Positions 45,348 to 53,558 of a stretch of DNA of 64,000 bases are shown one piece after another; the stretch's first letter is position 1; every line of letters begins with the position of its first letter. Source of the DNA: Symbiodinium natans (lineage: Eukaryota > Sar > Dinophyceae > Suessiales > Symbiodiniaceae); assembly GCA_905221605.1 (NCBI GenBank), contig CAJNDS010002560.1:296916-360915 (forward strand), read 5' to 3'. The notes under the pieces were generated by a model that did not search any database, was not told where the DNA came from, and worked only from the letters and a program-made list of their open reading frames with translations. The position numbers were made by a program, and so were the translations under genes.

Positions 45348-45854
45348 ATGGCCGACTTGGTCGAGAATTTGAAGAGCACCAGAAACGACTTGAAGCGACA
45401 GCTTCGAGAGGCCTCCAGCACCCTCCGCAACGAGGCAGTAGGTGTCTAAAAGTCCCTACACTTTTTGGGATTTGTTTGCTATATGAAGCTTCGTTTTCGG
45501 GCCTCAGGTCAGGAAACGCAAAAGGCTGCTTGCCAAAGCGGGCCGACTATCCGAAGGTGACAGCTAGTCTGGCTGCTTCAACGGCAGCAGCAGCAGACGC
45601 ATGGCCGTGACAGTGTTCCCGCGGGTGAACAGCGTGAGCGTGTACCTGCGGGTGAACAGCGTGGGCGTGTTCCTGCGGGTGAACAGCGTGAGCGTGGCGA
45701 GGGGCAGGGTGGTATGGTTGGCGGTCAACAGCGCGATGGTCACGAGGGTCAGGGTGCTGCGGTGGCGTTCCCCGAGAGGCATGGTGGTATGGTGGGCGCT
45801 GAACAGCGCGATGGTCACGAGGGTCCGGGTGGTGCGGCGGCGGGCAACGCTTGA
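45348..45854 (+). CDS. Small two-exon host gene with GEQ-repeat tail, possible frameshift
   Basis: Exon 1 is 45,348-45,437 (30 codons, MADLVENL start, amphipathic Lys/Arg/Leu helix). The intron is GTAGGT...CTCAG, 45,438-45,507 (70 bp, phase 0). Exon 2 starts VRKRKRLLAKAGRLSEGD. The frame then meets TAG at 45,565, but a 2-base shift at that point opens 96 codons to TGA at 45,852-45,854. That part has a poly-Gln stretch and tandem VPAGEQRERVPAGEQRGR-type repeats. So the product is either a 49-residue protein or, if the shift is an error or mutation, about 145 residues. I have an impression of similar N-termini in dinoflagellate gene sets, from memory only. Function unknown; the basic helix could bind nucleic acid. 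Confidence 0.5.
45605..45840 (+). repeat. Minisatellite GGTGAACAGCGTGAGCGTG
   Basis: About three close units of roughly 30 bp (45,627-45,700), then two more diverged longer units with CAACAGCGCGATGGTCACGAGGGT. It encodes the GEQ-type repeat of the overlapping gene. Confidence 0.8.
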
Positions 45855-46373
45855 TGGCGAGACAGCCTGAAGCATTCAGTTTCAAGTTTGGCATCGCAGG
45901 CCGTCCTGCAGTTGTATAGTACGTACGCAAGGCACAGCACAGTACAGAGCACAGAGCTGGACTCGTGAGCTTTTGTTGCAAAGCACGAGTCAACGCAGGC
46001 ATGCAGGAGCGGGAAGAGATTGTAGCCATCCGACAAGGCTTTGCTATTGTTTATATTTTGGCACGCAGCTCTCGACAGCAGTAGGCAAGTCCCGTGGACG
46101 AGACTTGAATGCGTGCGGCTGTTGTATGATCCTGAAGAGGGGTTCCACCTCGAATCTGTTCCAACATCCGTGCGTGTATGCGTGTGTCGTGTGAGTAGCA
46201 TTTGCACAGTTTGCCGATGGCTCAGAATTGGGCGGGGGCCTTGGCCGGACCTGTAGGCGCATGTGAAACTGTTCGACGAGTGCCCAAACCCTGGTATGCT
46301 GCAAGGTCTTCTGATATAATGCAATATGTGCGGGCCTTGGCCGCCAATGCATCTTTCAAACTTTCCGGGTGTG
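45855..46373. other. Short gene-free stretch
   Basis: No domain-bearing frame on either strand. Composition is host-like. Confidence 0.5.
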
Positions 46374-46469
46374 CTTGGAGGTTCATGTGCACGTTTAACC
46401 CCAATTATGCGTCTACATAAGCCTACGTAGGGTTCTTTAATTGGTTATCAGTGCCCATGAACCTCCAAG
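46374..46469. mobile_element. MITE-like foldback, CTTGGAGGTTCATG ends, copy A
   Basis: The left end CTTGGAGGTTCATG (46,374-46,387) pairs exactly with CATGAACCTCCAAG (46,456-46,469). 96 bp, non-coding. It shares termini with 46,637-46,767 and 53,440-53,558. Confidence 0.7.
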
Positions 46470-46540
46470 TTCTAGGACGTCTTTTGCAGAACACGTGCTT
46501 CTACAAACGTTTTGAGGCCTCATCACTGGGCAGCCTGCAG

Positions 46541-47015
46541 TCCGTCGCTTGCAGAATGTTGCCTTGCAGCTTGCAGTCCATGAGCTTGTGTTGCTTTTCC
46601 TGCCGGCTTGCAGTCCTTGAGCTTCAGAACTTACGGGGAGGTTCATGGTGCTTATTCACTACTTATAACTGTGCTTATAACTGTACTTATGCTAGGGCAT
46701 ATAAGGGGACTATCGTGGGTTATACGTGCCAGTGATACGTGAGTCATGAGTACCATGAACCTCCAAGCATTGCAACCAAAGTTTGGGGAATGTTGCCTTT
46801 CCTGGCAGCTTGCAGTCCTGGAGTTTTCGAATTAAAAAATTGGAGAATGTTGCCTTACATGGCAGCTGGCACTCCTTGAGCTTCGGAAGTCATTGCAGAG
46901 AGTTTCGAGAATGCAGCCTTTGCCAGCAGCTTGCAGTCCTTGAGCTTCGGTTTTTTCCTTCAAGCAGAGTTGGGAGAATGTTGCCTTTCCTGGCAGCTTT
47001 CAGTCCTTGAGCCAT
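46541..47015 (+). pseudogene. Decayed leucine-rich / FNIP-like repeat region
   Basis: DNA units of roughly 60-75 bp recur (GAATGTTGCCTT...GGCAGCTTGCAGTCCTTGAGCTTC). Translated across shifting frames they give NVAFPGSLQSWSF, LENVALHGSWHSLSFG and LQAELGECCLSWQLSVLE. This resembles the LPxSLQSLxFG repeat of FNIP/leucine-rich repeat proteins, which are abundant in some protists. No single frame holds more than two or three units and no start is evident, so I call it a degenerate fragment. The copy B foldback has inserted within it. Confidence 0.5.
46637..46767. mobile_element. MITE-like foldback, CTTGGAGGTTCATG family, copy B
   Basis: GGAGGTTCATGGTG at the left pairs with TACCATGAACCTCC at the right, followed by AAG. 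Its interior has repeated TTATAACTGTGCTTATAACTG. It lies inside the decayed repeat region and has the same termini as copies A and C. Confidence 0.6.
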
Positions 47016-47454
47016 CCGCCGAAAGCATGCGTGCAAATGCAAGAGCGCCCGTGCAGATGGACTTGTTGTTGGCTAAAAGTTTGGGATTCACGCGGGCCTC
47101 CCAGGGCATTTTCTGGCTTCCTTTCTTAGGCCCAATCGTCGGCTTTCCAGCTTTGGGAGGCGCCGGTCCCAAATTAAGAGCAGCGCGTGCCTCGAAAGAT
47201 CATGTGGAAATGATGCTCCGGCACCCTGAGGCACGTGTTTCCAATGCAGTCCAACCATTTTCATTGCTGCTCCATTTCTTACGTCTCAGATGTGAGCGTC
47301 CGCTTTTGGTCCAAAATCGTGCTCTCGCAAGGGACCTGCCAGAACCCGCGCTGTCTGCAGGAACCGGGGGAGCGAAGCTGGGCAGCGAAACTCTGCGCCT
47401 GTCCTTTCTGGCGCAGTGGAGGGGCAGGGCGCCGAGCTTCACGCAGCCCCGCTG
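47016..47454. other. Gene-free stretch before repeat cluster
   Basis: Part of a 204-codon plus-strand frame (46,931-47,545) crosses it, but that frame begins in decayed repeats and ends in the repeat cluster. No domain recognised. Confidence 0.4.
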
Positions 47455-48340
47455 CAGCAGCGTGTCTGCAGGCCCAGCAGGCCCGAGGGGCTGCGTGAAG
47501 CTCTGCGCCCTGCCTAGGGCACGATACAAAAACCGGCTACTTTGAGGTTTTTGAACCCACACAGGCCGGATACTTTCCTGCAGGTCTGCAGTGACGCTGC
47601 GGGGGTGCTGCAGAGCTGCAGGCCTGCTGTCGGGCCTGCTGTCCACTGCACCAGCGTGTCTGCAGGCCCAGCAGGCCCGAAAGCAGGTCGCAGCGCATCG
47701 CTGTAGCACCTGCAGGCCGGCAGCAAGGGCCCCCCCCTGCAGTCCCTGCAGAAGTTTCAGGAAGTATCCGGCCTGTGTCGGTTCAGAAGGAACCTCAAAA
47801 GGAGCCTCAAAGTAGCCGGTTTGTATCGTGCCTTGGGCAGAGTCCCTCCACTGCACCAGCGTGTCTGCAGGCGCAGCAGGCCCGAAAGCAGGCCTGCAGC
47901 TCTGTAGCGCCTGCAGGCCGGCAACAAGGGCCCCCCCCTGCAGTCCCTGCAAAAGTTTCAGGAAGCATCCGGCCTGTGTCGGTTCAAAAGGCAGCGCGTC
48001 GCTGTAGCCCCTGCAGGCCGGCAGCAAGGGCCCCCCCCTGCAGTCCCTGCAGAAGTTTCAGGAAGTATCCGGCCTGTATCGGTTCAAAAGGAACCGCAAA
48101 AGGAGCCTCAAAGTAGCTGGTTTGTATCGTGCCTTGGGCAGGGCGCAGAGCTTCACGCAGCCCCTCCACTGCACCAGCGTGTCTGCAGGCCCAGCAGGCC
48201 CGAAAGCAGGCCTGCAGCTCTGTAGCACCTGCAGGCCGGCAGCAAGGGCCCCCCCCTGCAGGGACTGCAGAAGTTTCAGGAAGTATCCGGCCTGTATCGG
48301 TTCAAAAGGAACCTCAAAGCGTGCCTCAAAGGGTCACCTG
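47455..48340. repeat. Complex GC-rich repeat cluster (direct and inverted units)
   Basis: CACCAGCGTGTCTGCAGGC recurs near 47,652, 47,855 and 48,173. GAAGTTTCAGGAAGTATCCG-type sequence recurs near 47,750, 47,955, 48,055 and 48,273. CTCAAAGTAGC(C/T)GGTTTGTATC recurs near 47,808 and 48,110. A copy in opposite orientation lies at about 47,505-47,585. The 275-codon antisense frame over it is built of these repeats and is probably not a gene. The same CTCAAAGTAGCC units reappear at 51,769-51,880 beyond the Rep-like gene. Confidence 0.75.
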
Positions 48341-48357
48341 CAAGGTGCGGATTCCTC

Positions 48358-48600
48358 CTACAGGCACAGCATGTTTTCAGCCTCTTCAACTGTTGCCTAA
48401 ACCCGCCAGGGCAGGCAGCGCTTGTTTTGAGCCTCTTAAACTGCGGCCTCAACCTTCCAGGCCAGGCGCAGCATGTTTTGAGCCTCTTAAGCTGCTGTCC
48501 AAACCCTCCAGGCCAAGCACAGCATGTTCTTGAGCCTCTAAAACTGCTGCCTAGACCCTGAGCGGCAGGCAGAGCATGTTTTCGGCCTCTTAAACTGCCA
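48358..48600 (+). repeat. About 59-bp tandem repeat, five units
   Basis: Units contain CAGCATGTTTTGAGCCTCTTAA then CTGC and a CCAGGCC-rich part. In one frame the first four units read as a roughly 20-residue peptide repeat with ACFEPLKL and (K/Q)PSRPG. A stop follows at about 48,533, so coding is uncertain. Confidence 0.65.
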
Positions 48601-48835
48601 GCTCCTACAGGACAGGTCCCTGCAGGGGTTGCAGGGGCTCAAGCTTGCTGCCGGCCTGTAGGGACTTGCAGGGATTTGTTGCGGGGGCTGCCTGCAAAAG
48701 CTACAGGGGTGCTGTCGGGGGGCGGGCCTGCAGATTCGAAGAAACCGCAGAGTCCCCGGTCTGTATCGCGTGCTAAAAGGCAAGCTGCAGGGCGCAGCCT
48801 CCTTCTTGGAGCCTTAACACCAAGCGGTTTCGAAA

Positions 48836-49097
48836 ACCTTGCAAAAGTGTCGTTTTTCCCTATGGCCGAGCTCATCGCCTATGGCCTAACCTATGGCCTA
48901 ATGTATTTTCCGTATGGCCTAGCTCATTCTGCATTAAAAGAAGAGAAACTTCTTCTTTTTTTGCACCAGAATGAGTTCGGCCATAGGGAAAATACATTAG
49001 GGCATAGGTTAGGGCATAGGTTAGGCCATAGGTTAGGCCATAGGTTAGGCCATAGGCAATGAGTTAGGCCATTGGGAAAAACGACACTTTTCAAGCT
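48836..49097. repeat. 262-bp long inverted repeat with 12-bp iterons
   Basis: Arms of about 125 bp with only scattered mismatches. For example AAGTGTCGTTTTTCCC (48,846-48,861) pairs with its exact reverse complement at 49,074-49,089, and inner CTAATGTATTTTCC pairs with GGAAAATACATTAG. The apex is itself palindromic (GAAGAGAAACTTCTTC, about 48,940). The right arm carries tandem GGTTAGGCCATA/GGTTAGGGCATA dodecamers (about 49,008-49,055). This could be a foldback transposon or an origin-like hairpin for the Rep-type gene 420 bases downstream. Confidence 0.75.
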
Positions 49098-49159
49098 TTC
49101 AAAGCCTCTGAAGGGCATTGAAGGCTCGTAGAAGTCTGAATCAGGCCATGGGCTTTGAA

Positions 49160-49282
49160 TTAGGCCATAGGAAAAAACCGCAGCTTTTGGGGGTTGTAAG
49201 CCCTCAGAAGCGTATCAGGCTTCAAAATTGTACTCGAAGGACAACGGGGCTGCGAGGGGGCCTCCTTTTTCCTATGGCCTAA
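49160..49282. repeat. Second inverted repeat with the same TTAGGCCATAGG motif
   Basis: Perfect 17-bp arms: TTAGGCCATAGGAAAAA (49,160-49,176) and its reverse complement at 49,266-49,282. The motif is that of the larger hairpin just upstream. Further TATGGCC-type motifs continue to about 49,340. Confidence 0.7.
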
Positions 49283-49515
49283 CTCATCGCCTCTGGCCTA
49301 ACATATCGCCTATCATGGTCTTATTTATTCCCTATGGGGCCCGGCCCTGGCCCTGCTGCTCTGGGGCCGGCGGACCCTTGGCCCTGGCTGTTGAAGGCCC
49401 AAACATGCCTCGATGAGGCCAGGAAAAAAACGAAGGCTTCAAGTTCTTGTGGGTCTGCAGGCAAGGTTCTCTGTGATTTTTCTGCAGCGCGAAGGCTCTG
49501 CAGGAGCGTGCGAGC

Positions 49516-51548
49516 ATGGAGCCTTCTGTTGTGGATGGAGGGCTTGCGCTGCAGCAGCCATCTGCTGCCGATTTGCCCGACTCCCAGGCGCCTTCCCAGC
49601 AGGAGCAGCAGGACCACGCTGCTGACCAGCCAGACGAGCAGCTCGAGCGGCAGGTCCGGGCTGCCATAGCAGAACTCTTGCCTGGAGTGGACTTGCGCAG
49701 TCTCAGTCTCTACGACTTCCGCTGTTCTGTGTCCAGACACCTTGGTTGGGGCAGGAAAGGGCTTGAAGCTCACGCGCAGAGTGTGTCACTCTGGGTCAAA
49801 GAAGGGGTAGAAGCATCCGTCCAGAAGTCCCGCCAGTCTCCGCAGCAGTTGATTGACGCGGTGCTGAAAGAGCTCGGAAATGAGGACACTTCCAAAAAGC
49901 TTCGTGTGCACCTGCTGAATTTCTCCCGTTGCTGCCAGGGACTGAAAAGGCCGGCAGCCTGCGCAACGTGAGTGACCTGAGTCGTGAGGCCCTGGCCGAC
50001 TGCGTGTGGAAAGCCGTTGACAACCCGTTGGCAGGTCTGACTGGTGGCAGACCCTGCTCACGCACAGAAGGCCTAGTTACCAAGCTTGTCGTCTTTCGGG
50101 AGTCGCACAAAGACGGAGACTACCACTTCCACGTAGCAGTCCAACTCCGTCAGTCTCGCGCCTTTGCTGCTGCGAAGAGAACGTTGCGCGAGAGGGACAT
50201 GCTCGCAGCTCATTTCTCCTCTTCGCACACGCAGTTTTGGAGCGCCGTCCGGTACGGGTATATTCCAACGGCTTCCAAGCCAGTTGTGGACAACGCGCCT
50301 CTGTCATGGTCGGAGACTGGTGGCTGGGGTGCTCTCGATCTTCTCGACGAGTCACAGCGCCCTTGGGCCGCAGAGCTTTGGAAAAAACGACGCGAGGACT
50401 GGAGGTCAAAGTCTGTGATAGGGGAAGTAGGTCGTACGCCCCTAGACCTCAAGCAAGGCTTTTGCGTAGGACAGCATGCCGCCTTTTTTGGTGCCCTGAC
50501 AGGCTTCGGAGAAGGCGGTCGCAGCAGGGCGTGCCAAGAAACAGCGGCGCTTCTGCAAGCTGGACTTGACAGCCATCATCCTGGACAAAGGCCTGACGTC
50601 CAAGGCAGCACTTCTGGCCTATGTTCAAGAAAATGGAACAGAGGAGATGCAGCAGTTTGTGCGCAGCAACCAGAAAAAACTAAAGGAGATCCTTGAGGAG
50701 GCCGCAGAGTGGGACCGGGCACGCTCAGATGCACGGATGGAAGCAGAGACAGATTGGGAGTTGGTGTGCCGATTCGCTGAGGCGACCTGCAGCCACTCGG
50801 GAGCGTGCTCGTACGCGCAGTCCGTGGCAACTTTCTTTGCTGCAAACGAGGCTTCCATTTGTCAACGCCATCTGGCCGAAGCTCTGCGGTCCATCATCTG
50901 CAGCGGTCCATCGAAGACGACCCGTGTGCCGCTGGTCACTGGTCCCACCAACTCCGGGAAGACCACGTTGTTCCTCCCCTTCGACGACCTGTTTGGATTC
51001 CATAAAGTCTTCCACAAGCCAGCGCTCGGCAGCAAGTTCGCTCTCTGGAACATCTTGCGCGACAAGCGCTTTCTTTTTTTCGATGACTTTCGTCCAGTGG
51101 AGTATGCGCAGGAGACATTGCCGGTGTCCGCGTTTCTAAGTCTCTTTCAAGGACAGCCGCTCGAGGCGCAGGTGTCGCAAGCCTTCAATGACGGAAACGT
51201 CGATTTCGAATGGCACCGCGGCTGCCTCATGACGGCGAAAGCAGACGGCTTGTGGACGCCGCTTGGTGCTGTGTCCCAGGAAGACATCCGGCACATGCAG
51301 TCTCGCGTAGTCGTTTCCCTGCCACAGCCACCATCCGGAGATTACGAGACACTGTGCCGGGTAAGCGCTGTGTCTGCCACTGGATCTGTGAATCTGCAAG
51401 GCAGCAGGATGCGGTGGCCGTTTTGGCGGCCCCAGTGCTGCGCGATGCTGCTGACGGGGACGTACTTGGCTTGGATGCCTTGGCCGAGCGGGCACGGGTC
51501 CCTCCAGCCAAGCTGGAGCTCCTGGCTTTGGGTGTGGCGCATGTCTGA
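49516..51548 (+). CDS. Rep-like protein: DEK_C-like + HUH nuclease + SF3 helicase, multi-exon
   Basis: ATG at 49,516. Residues about 43-105 (LRSLSLYDFRCSVSRHLGWG) look like a DEK C-terminal domain. The frame changes near 49,930, either by a 1-base shift or a missed tiny intron, close to RVHLLNFSR, which may be Rep motif I. Next comes VVFRESHKDGDYHFHVAV with the HUH triad His-Phe-His (50,124-50,132), the metal site of rolling-circle nucleases. WSAVRYGYIP follows as a possible tyrosine motif, though a clean YxxK is absent. Intron GTAGGT...GACAG (50,427-50,502, phase 0) joins to the helicase: Walker A GPTNSGKTT (50,941 on), Walker B RFLFFDDF (51,067 on), motif-C region CLMTAKADGLW, and SRVVVS. 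A short GT-AG intron (51,361-51,404) would lead to the end at 51,548. GC-rich host-like codons suggest long residence or domestication. It is longer than viral Reps. Replicase of a mobile element is the main alternative role. Confidence 0.75.
50427..50502 (+). other. Predicted intron of the Rep-like gene
   Basis: GTAGGT donor, a T-rich tract (CCTTTTTTGG) and GACAG acceptor. 76 bp and phase 0; it connects the two reading frames exactly. The same GTAGGT donor is used at 45,438. Confidence 0.7.
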
Positions 51549-52070
51549 GAGCTTACGACGGAGGACTGGAAGAGCTTAGCGTGCTGGCCAGCCTTCTTGC
51601 TGTTTGAACAGCGCCGTCTGCTCGCACAAGCACAAGACCTTGTGTAAAGTCATGCAGAAAGTCAATGCGCAACATATGGAAAAGAGTCTAGCTGCTTTGG
51701 AGGTCCGGGAATCTGCGCAGAAATCTGAGATGAAGCCGGTCGGGCTGGGTCCAAGAGGCAAGAGGAACCTCAAAGTAGCCGTCTGTGTCGGAGGGTGAGT
51801 TTTGTGGTCCACGCATCTGCGTCGGTCCAAGAGGGACCTCAAAGTAGCCGGTCTGTGTCGTGCCAAAAACGGGAGGGCAGAGCACAGCTGCGCACGCCTT
51901 CCAGTGGCCGGCAGCAAGCCCCTAAATTTCTGCAGGTCTTTGCAGGTCTCTTGCAGTTTGCAGCTCTTTGCGCTGCAGGTCTGCAGGCTGGATGTCTGTG
52001 AGGCTTCTTTTTCGGCGGTTTTTCTTTGCGGTGGGTCAAAACCCACCACCAAGCTTCTCCCCCGCACCCC
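51549..52070. other. Downstream flank with repeats
   Basis: GGGACCTCAAAGTAGCCGGT and variants occur at about 51,769-51,787 and 51,832-51,855, each near TCGGTCCAAGAGG or GGGTCCAAGAGG. They belong to the family at 47.8-48.1 kb. The 312-codon antisense frame over this and the following segment is repeat-derived and rejected as a gene. Confidence 0.6.
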
Positions 52071-52074
52071 CTCT

Positions 52075-52229
52075 ATTTCAATGTTGGCGGTCGGCGTGAC
52101 CCGGGATCCCCAGACCCGTTGACTGGGACTATGGGGCCTGATCACGCTCAGCTGGCTCCGGGATCCCCAGACCCGTTGACTGGGACTTTGGGGCCTGATC
52201 ACGCTCAGCTGGCTCTCCAACATTGAAAT
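52075..52229. repeat. Inverted repeat enclosing a 57-bp tandem duplication
   Basis: ATTTCAATGTTGG (52,075-52,087) pairs with CCAACATTGAAAT (52,217-52,229); weaker pairing extends outward. Between them is a unit starting CCGGGATCCCCAGACCCG at 52,101 and again at 52,158, differing by about one base in 57. Confidence 0.8.
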
Positions 52230-52419
52230 TGGGGGCAAGGGGGGTGGGCGGGGCTGGAGGGGGTTGAGTTGGGTCCAGCGAACCAGTCCCTCGGAGGCTT
52301 TTTCTGGGCCTCGGGCTTGTGTTTGCGACTCAACCTGTCGTGGTCGCGGGCGGCTTTTGCAGCCTGGAATCCAGCCTCCGTCCGGCCGGTCCGCGTAGCA
52401 GTGTACCCTCATTGAATTG

Positions 52420-52929
52420 CTAAAATAATGTTGTAGAGAGTGATTTACGTATAGAATGACAGCGCCCCACATACAGCATTTCTCCCATTTCCCCAGTGTG
52501 CCTTCCATAAGCATGTCAAAAGAACATGGTAATGGTTAATTAGTTTGAAACAATGTTTGTCATAATTAATGAATTATGAGAAATATTGTAAAATAATATG
52601 ATATGACAATATATGTTGAGAAGATAATCATGGATATTAGTACTGAGCATTACCCTCCCCATTGTGATCGGCAATGTGTTAGATGAAAGAAGTTGAAGAA
52701 TTTAGTGCATTTCAAAAGATATTATCATTGTAAAACGGGTAAGTATTTAATGCAGTATAGAACCACGGTTACTTGCTGTGAATGCCTTGATGGAATGAAA
52801 GCATACAACGATAAAAGGAAACGTGAGGTAAAAACATAAGTTTAATGTAATCACATTTCATAAGAGTTTATGGAATGTAATTCTATTATGACTACAACCT
52901 TTGAAACTAAACCTAGTAAAATCTATGAG
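52420..52929. other. Second AT-rich island
   Basis: Composition drops abruptly to AT-rich, as in 42.1-45.2 kb, with ATTAATGAATTATGAG-like sequence. Apart from the broken mini-gene at 52,630-52,839 I see no ORF of useful length. It may be a second fragment of the same viral insertion class. Confidence 0.55.
52630..52839 (+). pseudogene. Zinc-ribbon-like small viral-type ORF with in-frame TGA
   Basis: ATG at 52,630 to TAA at 52,837-52,839: 70 codons open except TGA at codon 19 (52,684-52,686). Cys/His residues fall in pairs: HCDRQC just before the TGA and TCCECLDG near residue 48-55, with a KKLKNLVHFKRYYHC stretch between and a basic C-tail. Short CxxC...CxxC proteins of this layout are common in large DNA viruses and PLVs (family knowledge, not tested). 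A Cys codon (TGT/TGC) at the TGA position would complete the first pair. AT-rich codon use matches the 42-45 kb island. Confidence 0.5.
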
Positions 52930-53230
52930 AGAACCCTTGCCCATTTTGGGATGATAATACCACCTTAGGGAATATGGATGGGGTAATCGGTTATTCCTAT
53001 ACTGGTCTTGGTAATGGGTTAGCAGTGTTGATATTTGTGGGAAGTGTTAGGAAGTATAGGAATATTCCTCTTATATGGATGAGGTAATCGGTTATTCCTA
53101 TACTGCTATTGCAATCATTGGTAATGGGGTAGTAGTATTGATATAGTTGGTGAGGGGTAGGGGGGAGTATAGGAATAATCGTCTAATGGGTTGACTGGTG
53201 GTATTATTACCCAAAATGGGCAAGGGTTCT
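52930..53230. mobile_element. 301-bp terminal-inverted-repeat element
   Basis: The left end starts AGAACCCTTGCCCATTTTGG and the right end (53,197-53,230) is its reverse complement through AATACCACC; about 34 bp with one or two mismatches. Internally GGTAATCGGTTATTCCTATA occurs twice (about 52,984 and 53,086), facing AGTATAGGAATA copies (about 53,052 and 53,168), so two smaller hairpins nest inside. Non-coding. No clear target duplication at the ends. Confidence 0.8.
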
Positions 53231-53439
53231 GCTAACTAACTCAGACACATTGCTTCTGGAGATCAGGTTCTCCAAACGATGGCGCCCTAACATATTCGGG
53301 GCCGCCCTTCGAAAAGCAGCCCCAAAATGGACCAGAATTTAGAGAAGTGATTTTCGGTCGTTCCAGCCATGACTTCCCTCGACAGGTCACCAATCTCCTG
53401 ATCCCTGGATTCTTTGTGGGCAGGTGCCCAAGATGACCT

Positions 53440-53558
53440 CTACTTGGAGGGCCATTGGCGGTTTACAAGTAGGGTTATAAAAGTATGGCAGCTATACTTC
53501 CAACCCTATTTCGAGTACTTCTAACTCGTCTTGTAAGTAGCCATGAACCTCCAAGTAG
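53440..53558. mobile_element. MITE-like foldback, CTACTTGGAGG family, copy C
   Basis: CTACTTGGAGG (53,440-53,450) pairs with CCTCCAAGTAG (53,548-53,558). The right end CCATGAACCTCCAAG is identical to the right ends of copies A and B at 46.4 and 46.7 kb. An inner pair AAGTAGGGTT / AACCCTA also exists. Confidence 0.7.

Noticed and set aside
47200-48027. 275-codon antisense frame
   Set aside because: Built from the GC-rich repeat units; the peptide repeats follow the DNA repeats and there is no recognisable domain.
49516-51548. Helitron replicase
   Set aside because: The helicase part has SF3-type motifs with a short Walker A-B spacing, not the SF1/Pif1 helicase of Helitrons.
51576-52514. 312-codon antisense frame
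   Set aside because: It crosses the repeat units, the 57-bp duplication and the AT-rich border, so it is not a coherent gene.
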